Shown here: one piece after another, positions 22,076 to 35,959 of the stretch
How the letters are laid out: each line of letters begins with the position of its first letter
Numbering within the stretch: the stretch's first letter is position 1
Assembly: GCA_015499995.1 (NCBI GenBank)
Contig: JADNRV010000177.1
Location: 1-64,000 of the forward strand
Source of the DNA: Flammula alnicola
Taxonomy: Eukaryota > Basidiomycota > Agaricomycetes > Agaricales > Strophariaceae
Reading direction: 5' to 3'
DNA length: 64,000 bases
Notes under the pieces: generated by a model
The model's database searches: none
What the model saw: the letters and a program-made list of their open reading frames with translations, nothing else
Told to the model about the DNA's origin: nothing
Program-made: the position numbers and the translations under genes

Positions 22076-23963
22076 CACTCTTCAAACTGTTAAACTCTTG
22101 CTGGGGAAAGATTTAATGATTTATCTATTTAGATAGAATAGCTGTGTCGCTTTTTTCCTGCTATCGATCGGATTACTGGATGTATGCTTAAAATAGATTT
22201 TCTATTCATGGATGGCTGGCTGTACGTCCGCAGCAGCCGCCGAGGGTTTATACACCATGCTGGGTTGTTATTTGCCCGGCAAACTCCGAAACGTCGATTT
22301 TCGACTGTTCTTTCAAGCTCAAAAGTCCAGAACTCGTACTATCCCCATGTAATTGGACATGCGTGTAGCCATATATACATTGAATAGAATTGTCTACTAA
22401 CAATTTGAGAAAGTCGAAAGACGCGGGCTGGAAAAATCGAAATGTCAGATACCCGGCCCAATGGCAGATAACATGCTGCGCTCGGACCCATGTTATTAAT
22501 ATCTGCCATGTTATCTACCACGTCACGTGATTGCGTCCAATGCGCTCGGCGCTAAGCGCTCGCGTCTCTAATTATTTTAACACTTGCCGCTCTGCCTGCT
22601 CCTCCGAAGCCTTTCTTGGCATGTAAACATCCTCGCCCTCTTATTTGTCTCATCATGAACACCAGTACTTTCCCATTGTCTCTTTCTTACATGAATAAGT
22701 ATGTAGATTAAGTATCGTGCACATAAAGTAGCCTTCAACTTCTAGGTAGTTTACTCGATGATATATTATAATATTCAATCAGTAGAAAAGGTCTGAAAAT
22801 ATGAAAAGAAGAATCAGACCTTATGCAGAAAAAATCAGAGCAAGGTGTGGGCTCAGAGCATCAAAAGTCAGCTTGAATGTTGGGGAAAAAATCAAAGCAT
22901 TGGGAAGCCAAAGTCAAAATAGATGCGGCCTCATTACCTACAATTTTTAGCTATAGTCTATTTTATTAATTTATGATTTTTGGCTGAACTCAGGCAATAT
23001 GCGATGCGGTGAAGATTTGCGAGGGGTCGCGCGCATAGCGCGCGGAAGTCCGGGCCATATTGCTTACAAATCTCCTCTTTCCCGCCTCTTTTTGGGTCTT
23101 TTTCTTCTTTGGGAACCCAGTACTTTGGTGGGAAAACCCCGCCGAGCGTGCTGCATACCCTGCATACTTTTGTCTAACTTGTGGCTGAGGCAATAGAGTC
23201 TTGAGAAAACAGGGCAGTGCCGATTATTGGTACAGATGGGCAACGGTGACCGTAAATTTAAAATTCGCAATGCGACCGCGCAGCACTCTCAAGCCAACGA
23301 CTGCTGCGGTCCTTCCACTTATAGTCGGTGCCAAGACTATATCATTATGCAGACACAGCCGTGTACGTTGTACTGCCAAAAATGAACAGCGACGAGTCGC
23401 AGAGCAGTACGCATTTATTTAAAACTAACTGAAAAGAGCACACGGGAACTCGAGCATACTTAGATGGATGATTATGTCCATTAACGATGGGTATACTAGC
23501 GAAAAAGGCCTGATAAGCTAATCAAAAACGGGTCGAATAAAATCATCCGTGATATCTACATTAGTACAGTGGCCGAAGAGTTCAGAGTTCAGAGTTCGTC
23601 GAATGGGGCGATTCTAGGAATGCCGCCATTCTTGGGAGGCGGTAGGAGGGAGGGAGGTGGCTTCAAGTTGGGCTAGGATGGTGAGAGGTTTGGTGTGATG
23701 ATGAGCCTTGAGCTTGAGGTGTGAGCGGGTCATGACTGGTGCTTTTTCTTGAAACATATGGGTAGGTCGCTAAGCCCAAACCGTTTGTTAAGAAAGATAA
23801 AGTCCGTGTGTGTGTCTGTGTGAATGCGTGCGTGGTACGGATGTCGTGTTCCTCCATGGGTTATACATAGCCCACAAAGCAGTATCGTGTGTCTTCTTCC
23901 TGTTCCTTTTTCCTTTGCCACAGGCCAAAAAAATTGAAAATACTTCCCTGGACCCTCCCACTC
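22076..23963. other. 1.9-kb region without a supported gene
   Basis: AT-rich between about 22660 and 22980, with only short open frames. It holds an imperfect inverted repeat (22461-22516) and an 8-bp palindrome TCACGTGA (22523-22530), the core binding site of bHLH factors. The right end is the 3' flank of the GT32 gene. No transposon ends recognised. Confidence 0.4.
22461..22516. repeat. Overlapping inverted repeats
   Basis: ATGGCAGATA (22461-22470) pairs exactly with TATCTGCCAT (22500-22509). The overlapping AGATAACATG (22466-22475) pairs exactly with CATGTTATCT (22507-22516). The two 10-bp stems share bases and exclude each other. Confidence 0.6.
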
Positions 23964-26519
23964 CTACCACCACAGCATCTCGCCATACATATTCGGCCGC
24001 TCGCCTCTAATGTACGACTCGAATATGCGCTTCAGCACCGTCGCCCAGTCCAGATCGCGCCTGTCATCCTCGACCCTGTCTTCCTCCTCCTCCGAGTCGG
24101 CGTAGCGGATCCCTTGTTTCGCTGGGTTACGTTGGCGCAGCGCGCGTCGGGCTATCCGCTCGCCCTCTGCAAAGCGCGGTCCGAGGTCGGGCCAGTTGCG
24201 CGCAGGGTCGAAGGGCTTCCACCTAAGAAAAAGGAAAAGAAAGGACAGGAGAGTGAATATGCGTTTATTTTGGAGGCAGAGGGGGGCGTGTAAGGACGCA
24301 CCAGAAATTGTGGAAGTGATAAGAATAGGCGCCTCTGAAGAAGCCTTCAAAGCCCAATGCTTGAGGGGCAGCGCTATCTGTCGACGGCGTGTCAAAGAAC
24401 TGCTCGAAGCTATTATAAGAAACAGGTTTAAGTTAGTTAGGTATTGCGTGTCGAGGGAAAAGAAGGAAAGAAGAGGCAAGAGCAAACTTACTTTGTGAAG
24501 AAGGGCTGCGGTGGCCGCATGTGTTGATGATCTTCCGTGATGAGCCAAGCCGAGTCGAACAACGCGTCCGGGAGACGCATTAGGAGTCCCTCCAGGTGCG
24601 CCTCTTTCGTGTACTGCGACACAGTCATTGGATGGAAGTCCATGTTGTTCTTCAGCGCGGTGCGGAAGAGGAACTTGCCCAGCGCGGAGTTCTTGTTCAG
24701 GTGCAGGACCGCGGTGTTGTATTTCTCCAGCCGCGACCACCGGTATGCGAACGCGCCCTTCCAGCCCCAGAGTTCTTCCCAGTCGCGCAGGAATATCGTG
24801 TCCGCATCGAGGTAGATGCCTCCGAAACGATGGCACAAAATAAATCGCGCCATATCGGACAAAATGACGGAAAGCCGGTCGTAACTTGAAAGAGACTTCG
24901 AACCAGTGCGATTGACGAGCTCATCCTCCTTGCTAGACGTCGCTTTCGGTGGAGCCGTTGAGTTATCCGCTGAAGTTCCCTGGGTCTCCTTCAGCTTAGA
25001 AGGCACTGAAAAGACGTCTCCTCCCGAGTTGAAGAGGTCCCTGGACCGCCATTCATCCTTCAGTTCAGGCACACCGTCCAGCTGCTCCGTGGTATTCCAG
25101 ATTTTGAAGTGGATGATATCTTTGAACCGTGGGTGTAGGAAGGGCGAAGCCCACGGGTTAGACTTTAATTGAGCATACATGTCGTGCACCGCGGTCGGAT
25201 TAGGTACAGCTGCTGCGGGTCCTGGATTGATCCAGAGCCAGAACTGCGGCCTGCAAACGCCGTCTGGTGGATACTCGCCGCTAATCTGCAGCCCAGTGTT
25301 CTGAGTGAACAGGAAGGAAAGTATGGCAAGATAGGGCTTGTCTGTGAAGGGCCCCGTCCAGAACATGTGGAAAATACGTGGATGCTCGCTGTCGCATTGC
25401 GAGGGTGACTGAGACGCAGATCGGTACTTGATGGGCTTTGGCAAATTGATAGGAGAGGCTTCCCAATCAGCGCCCCACTTTTTCGTGAGCCCACTGTCAG
25501 GGTCAGAACCGTCATCCGTTGTAGTGGTAATCATATAGTCTCCATATGCAGGATCATCCTCAGAGTCAAGACTGCGCGCCACGTGTGTTGTCTCGTTGTT
25601 GGGTTGCTCAATGTAGATGTACTTCCAGTCGTCCATTTTTCCTCTCCGTACTCGCATGCCATTATCGAGGCCAGCACCTACTCTTAGCACCTCCAGGCAA
25701 TCACGTACGAACTACAAAAATGAGCACTTTCAGGATGCGAGTCGGAGAGCAAACAGACCTTTTTTTCCGAGAAATCACAATGATCCATAACGACGTCCAA
25801 GTCGGCGATACTGCCCGGGACAGGTCGTGGTGGGTAGGCAATATTCTCGGGCGAACTCTGAATATCAAGGTAGATTCGTTTTGACCCAGTACCTTTGGTT
25901 TCTGTCGCGTATCGTCCTTGCGGAGGTGACGACCTTCGGGGAGGTAGTGCAGGGTTTTCAGCGATGTACTTAAGCCTGAGTTGGTCGGGCACTAGATAGG
26001 GTGGTGCGTCTAGCTGCAGCGAACATGGTAGAAAAATAAGAAACACTACTCACCCCTTTGCCGACTCGGAAAGTGACCGCTCGCTACCTCCCATTGCAGT
26101 ATCCGTTGTAAATCCTCTCTCTTGTATACGAGTGTGGGGGGGTCGTGGGGGAAGGGTGTTGGCCATCGCTTCGCGTGTGTGCCAAAGCGCTTCGCAAGAG
26201 CAAATGCGAAGAAGATAAGGAACAAGATAGAGACACACAACAACAGGGAACCTCTTTTCCGTCCGAAACGCGTCGTACTGAAGTGGTGTAACCGTCGAGG
26301 GTTGATGAAGTAGACGCGGACGCGGCGCATGGGCAGACCAGGTATTCGGAGCGAGAATACGACGAACCAGGGGAATTGCTGGGCTCTGCTCGCGTACTTC
26401 TCCTGCACGGCGGTCGAAGACGAGGATGAGTAGACTGGCAGGGCATTGCTGAACGAAAGACGGCTGCGTTGGTGCCCATTCTGTCGCTGAGGTTTTGGAA
26501 AGTAGGCAGACGTTGCCAT
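23964..26519 (-). CDS. GT32-type glycosyltransferase, type II membrane protein
   Basis: Golgi-type sugar transferase with the DXD sugar-binding region. After about 60 basic/Ser-rich residues comes one membrane anchor (LLLCVSILFLIFFAFALA). The lumenal part contains RIFHMFWTGPFTDKPYLAILSFLFTQNTGL, FWLWINPG, FKIWNTTEQL and the core SDMARFILCHRFGGIYLDADTIFLRDW with DAD as the metal/nucleotide-sugar motif. The C-terminal end is SYHFHNFW|WKPFDPARNW, followed by an acidic linker. Five exons or so. The start MATSAYFPKPQRQNG at 26519 lies in the open N-terminal exon. The family includes OCH1-like mannosyltransferases and inositol-phosphoceramide mannosyltransferases; the exact acceptor cannot be told. 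Confidence 0.88.
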
Positions 26520-26823
26520 GAGGGGGTTGAGGCAGACGCCACTTGAATTAATGCGGCAGCAGCAAGGCTGGCAGGAGAGGTAATAGATAAGAGAAAGCAC
26601 AAATGTGATGGTCTGTCCGCCAGCAGGTTCTACGAGTTTGTTGTCGAAATTTCCGTTCACTCGTGATGGGAGAGTAATTTTATCTCCGTTAAGCGAACAG
26701 GCATATTTTGGTTTCGCTTTTACTTTTTTTCTTCATTTTGCGATCACGGCAAATCTATATTTTTATGTATGGGGCTGTACAATCGTATCTAGTCGATCAG
26801 TTCTCCAAGTTTCACTCGTCAGT
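26520..26823. other. Intergenic, GT32 promoter / pyruvate kinase 3' flank
   Basis: 304 bp. A pyrimidine-rich tract (around 26700-26740 on the plus strand) is the only notable composition. No gene seen. Confidence 0.35.
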
Positions 26824-29085
26824 CTAGACATCAGCAGAGCCCAACGGTTGCAGCTCCAAATCCGCACTGTCCGTCGGTACGGAAAGGATGCGCAGGGTGT
26901 TGGTGTGGCCGAGCCCACCCTTCCAGCCTTGCACCGCAACGATGGTGGAGCCGGGCGTGATGATTTTCAGCGCCAGCGCATTCCTCAGTCCAAACCGAAT
27001 TCGATTGTCCACCTACATGTGACACACCGATCAGCCAGGACTATTCCCGCGGTGATGAAAAATACGCACATCAGTCTGCCACTGGTGGGTTTCAATGCCT
27101 CTTGGTTCGGGGTACCAGAATGGGTAGCAACCACGGTGCAAGTGGATCTGCCTTGAAGTCTGCTGATTACGAGTGACTGGAGAAAAAATATTAGGATCTA
27201 CAACACCTCCAGACCAGGAAATCCGTAACGTACCAGTGATAATTGGGACACTAGGGCGGTACTTGGAGATCAAACGTGCGGTGTTGCCACTGGTCGACAA
27301 AACGAGAATAGCACTGGCGCTCTGTTCAGAAGCAGCGGCAACAGCAGCAATGGCAACGGTTTCCGCAGTTTCGGTTGGGCGTGGTTGGATTGACCGGATG
27401 TCGTCGAAAAGGGGAGGGTAGCAAATGGCCGCCTCAGCCAGAAGGCAAGTCTCCGCCATCATGAGAACTTGAATTCTCTTCAATTGACGTGACTCCATAA
27501 TACAACGAAATCACGCACCAGACTGGATAGGGTAGTTGCCCTTGGCGGTCTCTCCTGACAGCATAACACAGTCGGCACCATCGAGGACGGCATTGGCAAC
27601 GTCACTGACTTCAGCACGGGTTGGGCGGGGATTGTACTAGAAATTCCTGAGAACTTGAATATAAATAAAGAGCAAAATTTCCTCACTGTCATAGACTATA
27701 AACATGGGCGTCTATTTAGTAATAACTCCGCCATAGAGCGGGAAAAACGCACCTCAAGCATCTGGGTTGCGACAATGACGGGCTTGCCCACGATGTTGCA
27801 CTTTGCGATCATCATCTTCTGCGCCAGGAAGACCTGGCTGGCGGGAATTTCAATACCGAGATCACCACGAGCAACCATCACGCCATCTGTCTCCTTCAGA
27901 ATCTCGTCAAAGTTGGCAACACCTTGTTCATTCTCGATCTTGACAATGATTTTAATGTTAGCGCCATCGGGTCCGAGAACAGTGCGAATGTCTTTGACGT
28001 CCTGGCCCTGACGGATGAAGGAAGCAAAGATCATGTCGACACCGTTCTTGACACCAAATTGCAAGTCCTTCTTGTCTTTTTCAGAGAGCGCAGGAAGGTC
28101 AACTTCAGTCTTGGGAAGATTGACACCCTTGCGCGAAGAGATGTTGCCGCTGTTCAAGGCGCGCACTCGGACGTTGGTTCCGTCAATAGCGAGGACCAAG
28201 AGCGACAAGATACCGTCGTCGACGTAGATGAGCTTTCCCGGGGCAGTAACCTTGGGCAGGTTGACCTACGGCGGTTGGGTTAGAAAAATAAAAAGTTACG
28301 GAAAAGGGAGCAACGTACATAGTCGACCCACATAACCTGATCATCGCAGAGTTCATTGTACTTGGGATCGGTGGTGACGATGAATTCGTGTCCAGCGACA
28401 ATGGGCCACTGTTTGATGATGTCAAAAAGAGACCGGGTGCATTTGATCGACGTCACATACGTCTTTGCCCTCCCTCGTCAGACCCGTGCGAATCTCAGGT
28501 CCTTTCTGTGCTTCTTGTTCAAATTCATTCAGAGCGGGGAAATTGTCGGCTTACGGTGTCCAGAGCAATCGCAACCGGGCGGCCATGGGGATCCTCTGCA
28601 TAAGTCCACTTTGTTAAGAGCATGTTGATTTATTTCGAGATAGTACTGGAGACTTACGGGCAACCATCGCCCTCGTGTTGTCGATTACGCTTTGGTGATA
28701 TTCATAAGAACCATGGGAGAAATTCATCCGGACTGAAGGGGGGGTTAAGAGGTTGTAAAATGTTAGGAAATGACGACACACGTACCGACATTGACACCAG
28801 CGCGTCGCAGCTCTGCCAACTTTTCAACGGTGTTCACTTTGGGGCCTAATGAAAGAAAGAAAGACATAAAAGGCTTAGAACACAGGTCGAAACATCTCGA
28901 TTGAAGACATACCGATAGTGGCGATAATGGATGTCTGTGATTGAGTTTATCAGTGTTGGACGAGTCTAATGACGAAGACGTACCTTGCGCTTGTGCTTGT
29001 TCTCTTCGTTGGCAGTGAGAGCATGCTCAGTGCTCAAGGTTGAGTTCCACTCGAGTTGAGAGCGAATACCGTCAGCAGGATACAT
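26824..29085 (-). CDS. PYK1: Pyruvate kinase
   Basis: Last step of glycolysis: phosphoenolpyruvate plus ADP to pyruvate plus ATP, cytosolic. Start [18 protein letters not shown]. Then [44 protein letters not shown] (substrate loop) and [21 protein letters not shown]. Further on are [29 protein letters not shown] (metal-binding E and D) and [12 protein letters not shown]. The C-terminal domain has [25 protein letters not shown] sequence and ends with [15 protein letters not shown]. About ten short introns. Strong expression is expected. Confidence 0.95.
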
Positions 29086-29846
29086 TTTGTCGATGGTTGT
29101 GGATGAAAGGGAGTTAGAGAAAGAGGTGTGGATTTAACAGAATGGCTTAAAATAGCGGAGGTAGAGGGGATGGCAAAGACTAGCAAACTCGCAGGGTTGT
29201 ACTATAATCACTTAAATCAGTAATCGATGAGAAGGTGCACGTTCATCAGCTTTACATTATGTACAGGGCCCTTTATATATCGCCCGTGGCGGGTCGAGGC
29301 GCGCACGGACAGTTATGACGGCAAGTTCATCTGTTTCGCCCCATTTCGACTTGTGTGTCAGAGTTGGGTTGACCAACGTTGTCTTCCCTAAATAACGGCC
29401 GCAAGTGGCTTTTTTGCCTCCGTGTACACCGTGGAGTACGCGTCGTCTCAGTTCACGCGACATTCAAGTCCGACTAGGTTGTTCATCCGGCGCGCGTAGC
29501 GACGGTAACAAGACTCAAAAGTCAGGCCTCAGGTGTGAGCTTTTCCTGGGTACCAGACGCAACCAGCTGAATCACTGATATTCATAGTCTCTTTCAGCGA
29601 ATCACCGAGACAGGGGATGACATTCTTTTGACTCGATTCTATAACACAGGGCTTGCGGGCTTTATCAAGGCTCTATTTATAAACCGCGGCCAGAGGGCAG
29701 TATTTCCAACGCCCCCGCCATAAATAATGGCCTCGAATATGCATGTGGACCAGGCATATTGTCAAGGCCGACAGTTGGAGAGTACGAGGTTCTAAAGGTG
29801 CGCATTTATCCACCCTTGTAGTCTGTGCCGATGAGCGGGTTGGTTA
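29086..29846. other. Pyruvate kinase upstream region
   Basis: Promoter and leader region of pyruvate kinase. A TATA-like element lies at 29272-29280. Nothing coding is recognised. Confidence 0.4.
29272..29280 (-). promoter_or_regulatory. TATA-like element of pyruvate kinase
   Basis: ATATATAAAG on the minus strand, about 190 bp before the start codon. Position suits a long leader, but the leader length is not visible in DNA. Confidence 0.35.
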
Positions 29847-29887
29847 TCCACGTCATTAGGCCATATATCCGGATTTTATTTCAAATA
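29847..29887 (+). repeat. 41-bp direct repeat, copy 1 (RWD exon remnant)
   Basis: Identical over 41 bp to 30129-30169. In the second copy this stretch encodes the start of an RWD domain (AIYPDFISN), so this copy is an isolated remnant of a duplicated exon with unrelated flanks. Confidence 0.8.
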
Positions 29888-30128
29888 AAAGGTCGACTGC
29901 GTCTCCAGCGCCTTGCTGCATCAGTCACATTTGTTACGCCTTAAGTGTCATAAGGATAAGGCTCACCATTTCAGAGACTACTTATGTATAGAGACAACTA
30001 TGTTTAGAGAAGACAGGCGAAGATATTATGATTTCAAAGCGTCCTACATCGTCACTGATTTTACACTTCTTGGAAGGGCTAGGTTGAGCTGAACAAAGAA
30101 ACAGCTTCATATTCTATCGACTAACTGG

Positions 30129-30169
30129 TCCACGTCATTAGGCCATATATCCGGATTTTATTTCAAATA
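30129..30169 (+). repeat. 41-bp direct repeat, copy 2
   Basis: Second exact copy, at the 5' end of the RWD-RBR pseudogene. CATTAG before GCCATATATCC can serve as an intron acceptor. Confidence 0.8.
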
Positions 30170-31627
30170 GTTCTGCTTTTAGTACCGACAATATCATCCG
30201 CCTCAAGCTTGGCATCGAGTTACCAGCGAAACAGATTTTCAGATTGTCCCTAGCACCCCAACTTACGGTCTGACTCTGCAAGCAACGTCGATAACGTTGT
30301 TATCCCTTCCACCCATCCTGATCGATGTCTTTCTTCCCAAGGAATACCCATCATGCCAACCTCCTCAAATCCTCAGTATTTCTGCAGAGGCGCAATGGTT
30401 CTCGAAAGAGGATGGCCTGAGATCGACTTTGCTGGATAGTTGGCAACGCGGAGAAACTACTCTTTATTCATGGATAGAGTTTGTTCGGAGCGGGCAATTT
30501 CTCCGAGAGTTGAATCCATCAGATGGTGATGGCAATGTTGAGACCATTAGGTGAGTCCTCGTCGCGCGCTCAAAGAAAGGGTGTCCATACGCTGACTCCA
30601 GCCATCGTGAAGACTTGTTCATGACATTCCAGAAATCTTGATTGAAAGTCTGATAAAACACGATGCTGACGCGAGACGCACGGCCTTCGAAAATGGGTCT
30701 TACGCATGTGCTGTCTGTCTGGAGACACATCGAGGAACGAAATGTGTCTAGAAGAATTTTGGACGATATCCGTTCGGGAAGGCGAACTGACCAAGGTCAG
30801 ATGCATTGACCTCGGATGTATGAAGAGCAAAAAGGAAGCCTCTGAAGAGGAGATTCAGGAAGTTCTTTCGAGCACTGCATTCAGTAGGTGGAAATGGCTC
30901 AAAGAGAAACGCGAATTTGAGAAAGGTAAGACAACTACAACCGTTGAAGCCTGAGCTGACCTCTGTGAAAGATTCAGATCATATATACTGTCTTGTATGC
31001 GATGGCCCTGTGAAGGCTCCAGACCATGGCCAAGAAGATGGGGCTTGGACTAGATTCCGACAGTGTTCCAGCTGTCACTTTACTTTCTGCAAAGTCTGTA
31101 AACGTGCTTGGTATCATTTGTTTCTCTCCGTATTCCAATACCCCAACCCACTTGTTTCTCTCCAGGCATGGCCCAACGTTCGAGTGTCCTGTGCCGTTAC
31201 AGGTTCTCATGCGATACATCGCCGCCATCATGGATAATGAAGACGACATGTGGCGCCAGAATACTGAACGGCAGTTCACCTTGTGGGTTCTAGATCGCCA
31301 GGTCAGGCATTTCCAGGAAGAAGCCGAGAAAGCTCGCCAGAAAGCTCTTCAAGAAGACAATTTCCGGCGTGAAAAAACATTAACCGACTTCAAATCGAGC
31401 GAAGAATGGCTCGCACGGTCAACTCAATGCTGTCCTCAGTGTGGTGCATATATTCAACGCACAGAAGGGTGTAATACTGTCAGTCTCGCCTCTTGCGCAT
31501 ATAACAGGGTTTTATTCCATGTGTGTGCTGATTTTCTCACCAGATGATTTGTCGATGCGGACAGGTCTTTTGCTACGGGTGTGGAAGACCCGACATATCC
31601 CATAGATGTGTATCAACTATTCGATGA
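30140..31627 (+). pseudogene. RWD-RING-IBR-RING (RNF14/ITT1-like) ubiquitin ligase, broken
   Basis: RBR ligases take ubiquitin from E2 on a RING2 cysteine. An N-terminal RWD domain is visible (YPDFISNSSAFSTDNIIRLKLG, then DFQIVPSTPTYGLTLQAT and LPPILIDVFLPKEYPS). A one-base frame change separates the first two. RING1 begins with ACAVCLETHRGTK but jumps, in another frame, to CLEEFWTISVREGELTKVRC. The middle zinc ligands (C-x-H-x2-C) are missing. IBR (YCLVCDGPV...RQCSSCHFTFCKVCKRAW|HGPTFECP) and RING2 (CCPQCGAYIQRTEGCNT|MICRCGQVFCYGCGRP, with the catalytic C of EGCN) are intact and correctly spliced. The two lesions argue for a recent pseudogene; alternative splicing cannot restore the missing RING1 ligands. 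Confidence 0.65.
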
Positions 31628-31899
31628 CGCAATGCAATGAAGGGCTCGTGCTACTCACAGCAAAATCCTTTGCAATCCACTGGTTGGATGAAAATAATGG
31701 TCGGAAGATACAGCCGAGAGTAAATATAGGCCAATAAACTAGGCAGCTAATACGGCCAAGAATTGAAGGCGGCCAACTGTCATTCGCACATCTTTTCAAC
31801 GAAGTCGCGACCATGAGTGAGTGATATGATAATCATTAAATTCAGTTAACTTCGATGGTCGTCCAGCTTCTATTTATACTTTACAGTGCATCGGATCTT

Positions 31900-32915
31900 G
31901 TTATCTTCAGCCTCGCTATAAATGCTTCCCATTCAAAGAAGGTTGGCGGACAACGAATTATCAAGACCTGCGGATTTTCCCCCAAATCCTGCGTGATATA
32001 CTTACACAGTGATAGACCCTTTATCTGGACTTAATCATCTCAGATGAGTGTGCTTTTAGCGGCGAGAACAAAATTCATCTCAAGCCTGGTGTCGAATATC
32101 CGGAAGAAATGATGGCCCAAAGCGCACGAGGACATAGTGGCGATAACGTCGATAGAACTGCCAACTCATCCTCCCTTCCACGTCGCCCTCATATTTTTTA
32201 TTGAATCCTGCAGGGCACCTATACGTACTCAGGTATGCGCGAAATTCACGATTCACCCCAAAAGTGCGGTGAGATCTGCGCAGATAGGTGCACATGGCTG
32301 ACAATCCGGAGAAACATTGACAATTCTCTATTTTTGGATAGCGTTTATTCTGGATGGATAGTTCCTCCAAGAGGTCAACCATGAGCTGGAACTTCTCTGA
32401 TGCTCAAAACAGCGATGCTATCATGAGGTGAATTTTCATCGCACGTTCCAATGGAAGGTGGTTTCGAGCGCTGACCGTATCTACAAAAGATTCCTCGTGA
32501 TATTCAAACCCGAGGTACGGCGCCCATCTTGTCGAGCATGATGCATATGTTAACGCGGCGTGCAGAGCCTTTGTGATGTCTGCCCACGAGACACAGAAGA
32601 ACAACGTTCTTGCTTGCGTATCTAAATTCTAGCTATACATAGCGTGCTGTGGACAGGTGGAGATAGCTGACTGCTAGCATGAACTCAAAATGGTGAGTCG
32701 CCTTTGACCTTGATGCTAACCCTGCGAAAGGATTCATTTTATATTGTCCTGCATGTGAAGGCTCTCCTTACCTCGAGTAATTCTTAAAAGGTTCTGAAGC
32801 CACGAATTGCATGTGTCAAGAAAATAACCGTGAAATATTTTTCTTCGTCTCGTACTTTCGTAGGTGTGGCGCATTTATTCAACCCCAGATGGTTGCAATA
32901 CTCCACCAGCCCTGC
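31900..32915 (+). pseudogene. Second, heavily decayed copy of the RWD-RBR gene
   Basis: Collinear with the copy at 30140-31627. 32067-32110 (ATTCATCTCAAGCCTGGTG) matches the IIRLKLG segment. The GATGCTATCATGAGGTGAAT stretch matches the end of the RWD exon plus its intron donor. CATGATGCATATG near 32530 matches the KHDADA region. TTCATTTTATATTGTCCTGC matches the IBR start, and GGTGTGGCGCATTTATTCAA near 32870 matches CGAYIQ of RING2. Stops and deletions throughout; total about two-thirds of the first copy's length. Confidence 0.6.
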
Positions 32916-33128
32916 GGTTTTTCTCATAGAAAGCTGATAAAAGTTTTCTAGGCGTACAGTATATACCAATCAATAGATTGTTCTATCAGGCAACTCTGTT
33001 CACTCAATAACTTTGCTGCCACGAGAATTCGAAACATGGAAGATGGACGATAGCAATTTAGGAGAGCGAGTACAAACTAATCGAACATTTGCATACATAA
33101 ATAATCCAGACGCGAATCCACTGAACCC

Positions 33129-35910
<2,782 letters not shown>

Positions 35911-35917
35911 AATGGCG

Positions 35918-35959
35918 ACGCGTAGGAAGTGGTTAATTGCAAAACGCGACTAAACGCGT
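35918..35959. promoter_or_regulatory. MluI cell-cycle boxes in the MCM3 promoter
   Basis: ACGCGT occurs at 35918-35923 and 35954-35959, with ACGCGA at 35944-35949, all within 50 bp of the start codon. In fungi this element binds MBF (Mbp1/Swi6-type) and drives G1/S transcription of replication genes. Site use here is inferred. Confidence 0.6.

Noticed and set aside
23663..23973. Histidine-rich minus-strand frames after the GT32 gene
   Set aside because: They come from a GT-rich simple sequence (GTGTGTGTCTGTGTG) in the 3' flank.
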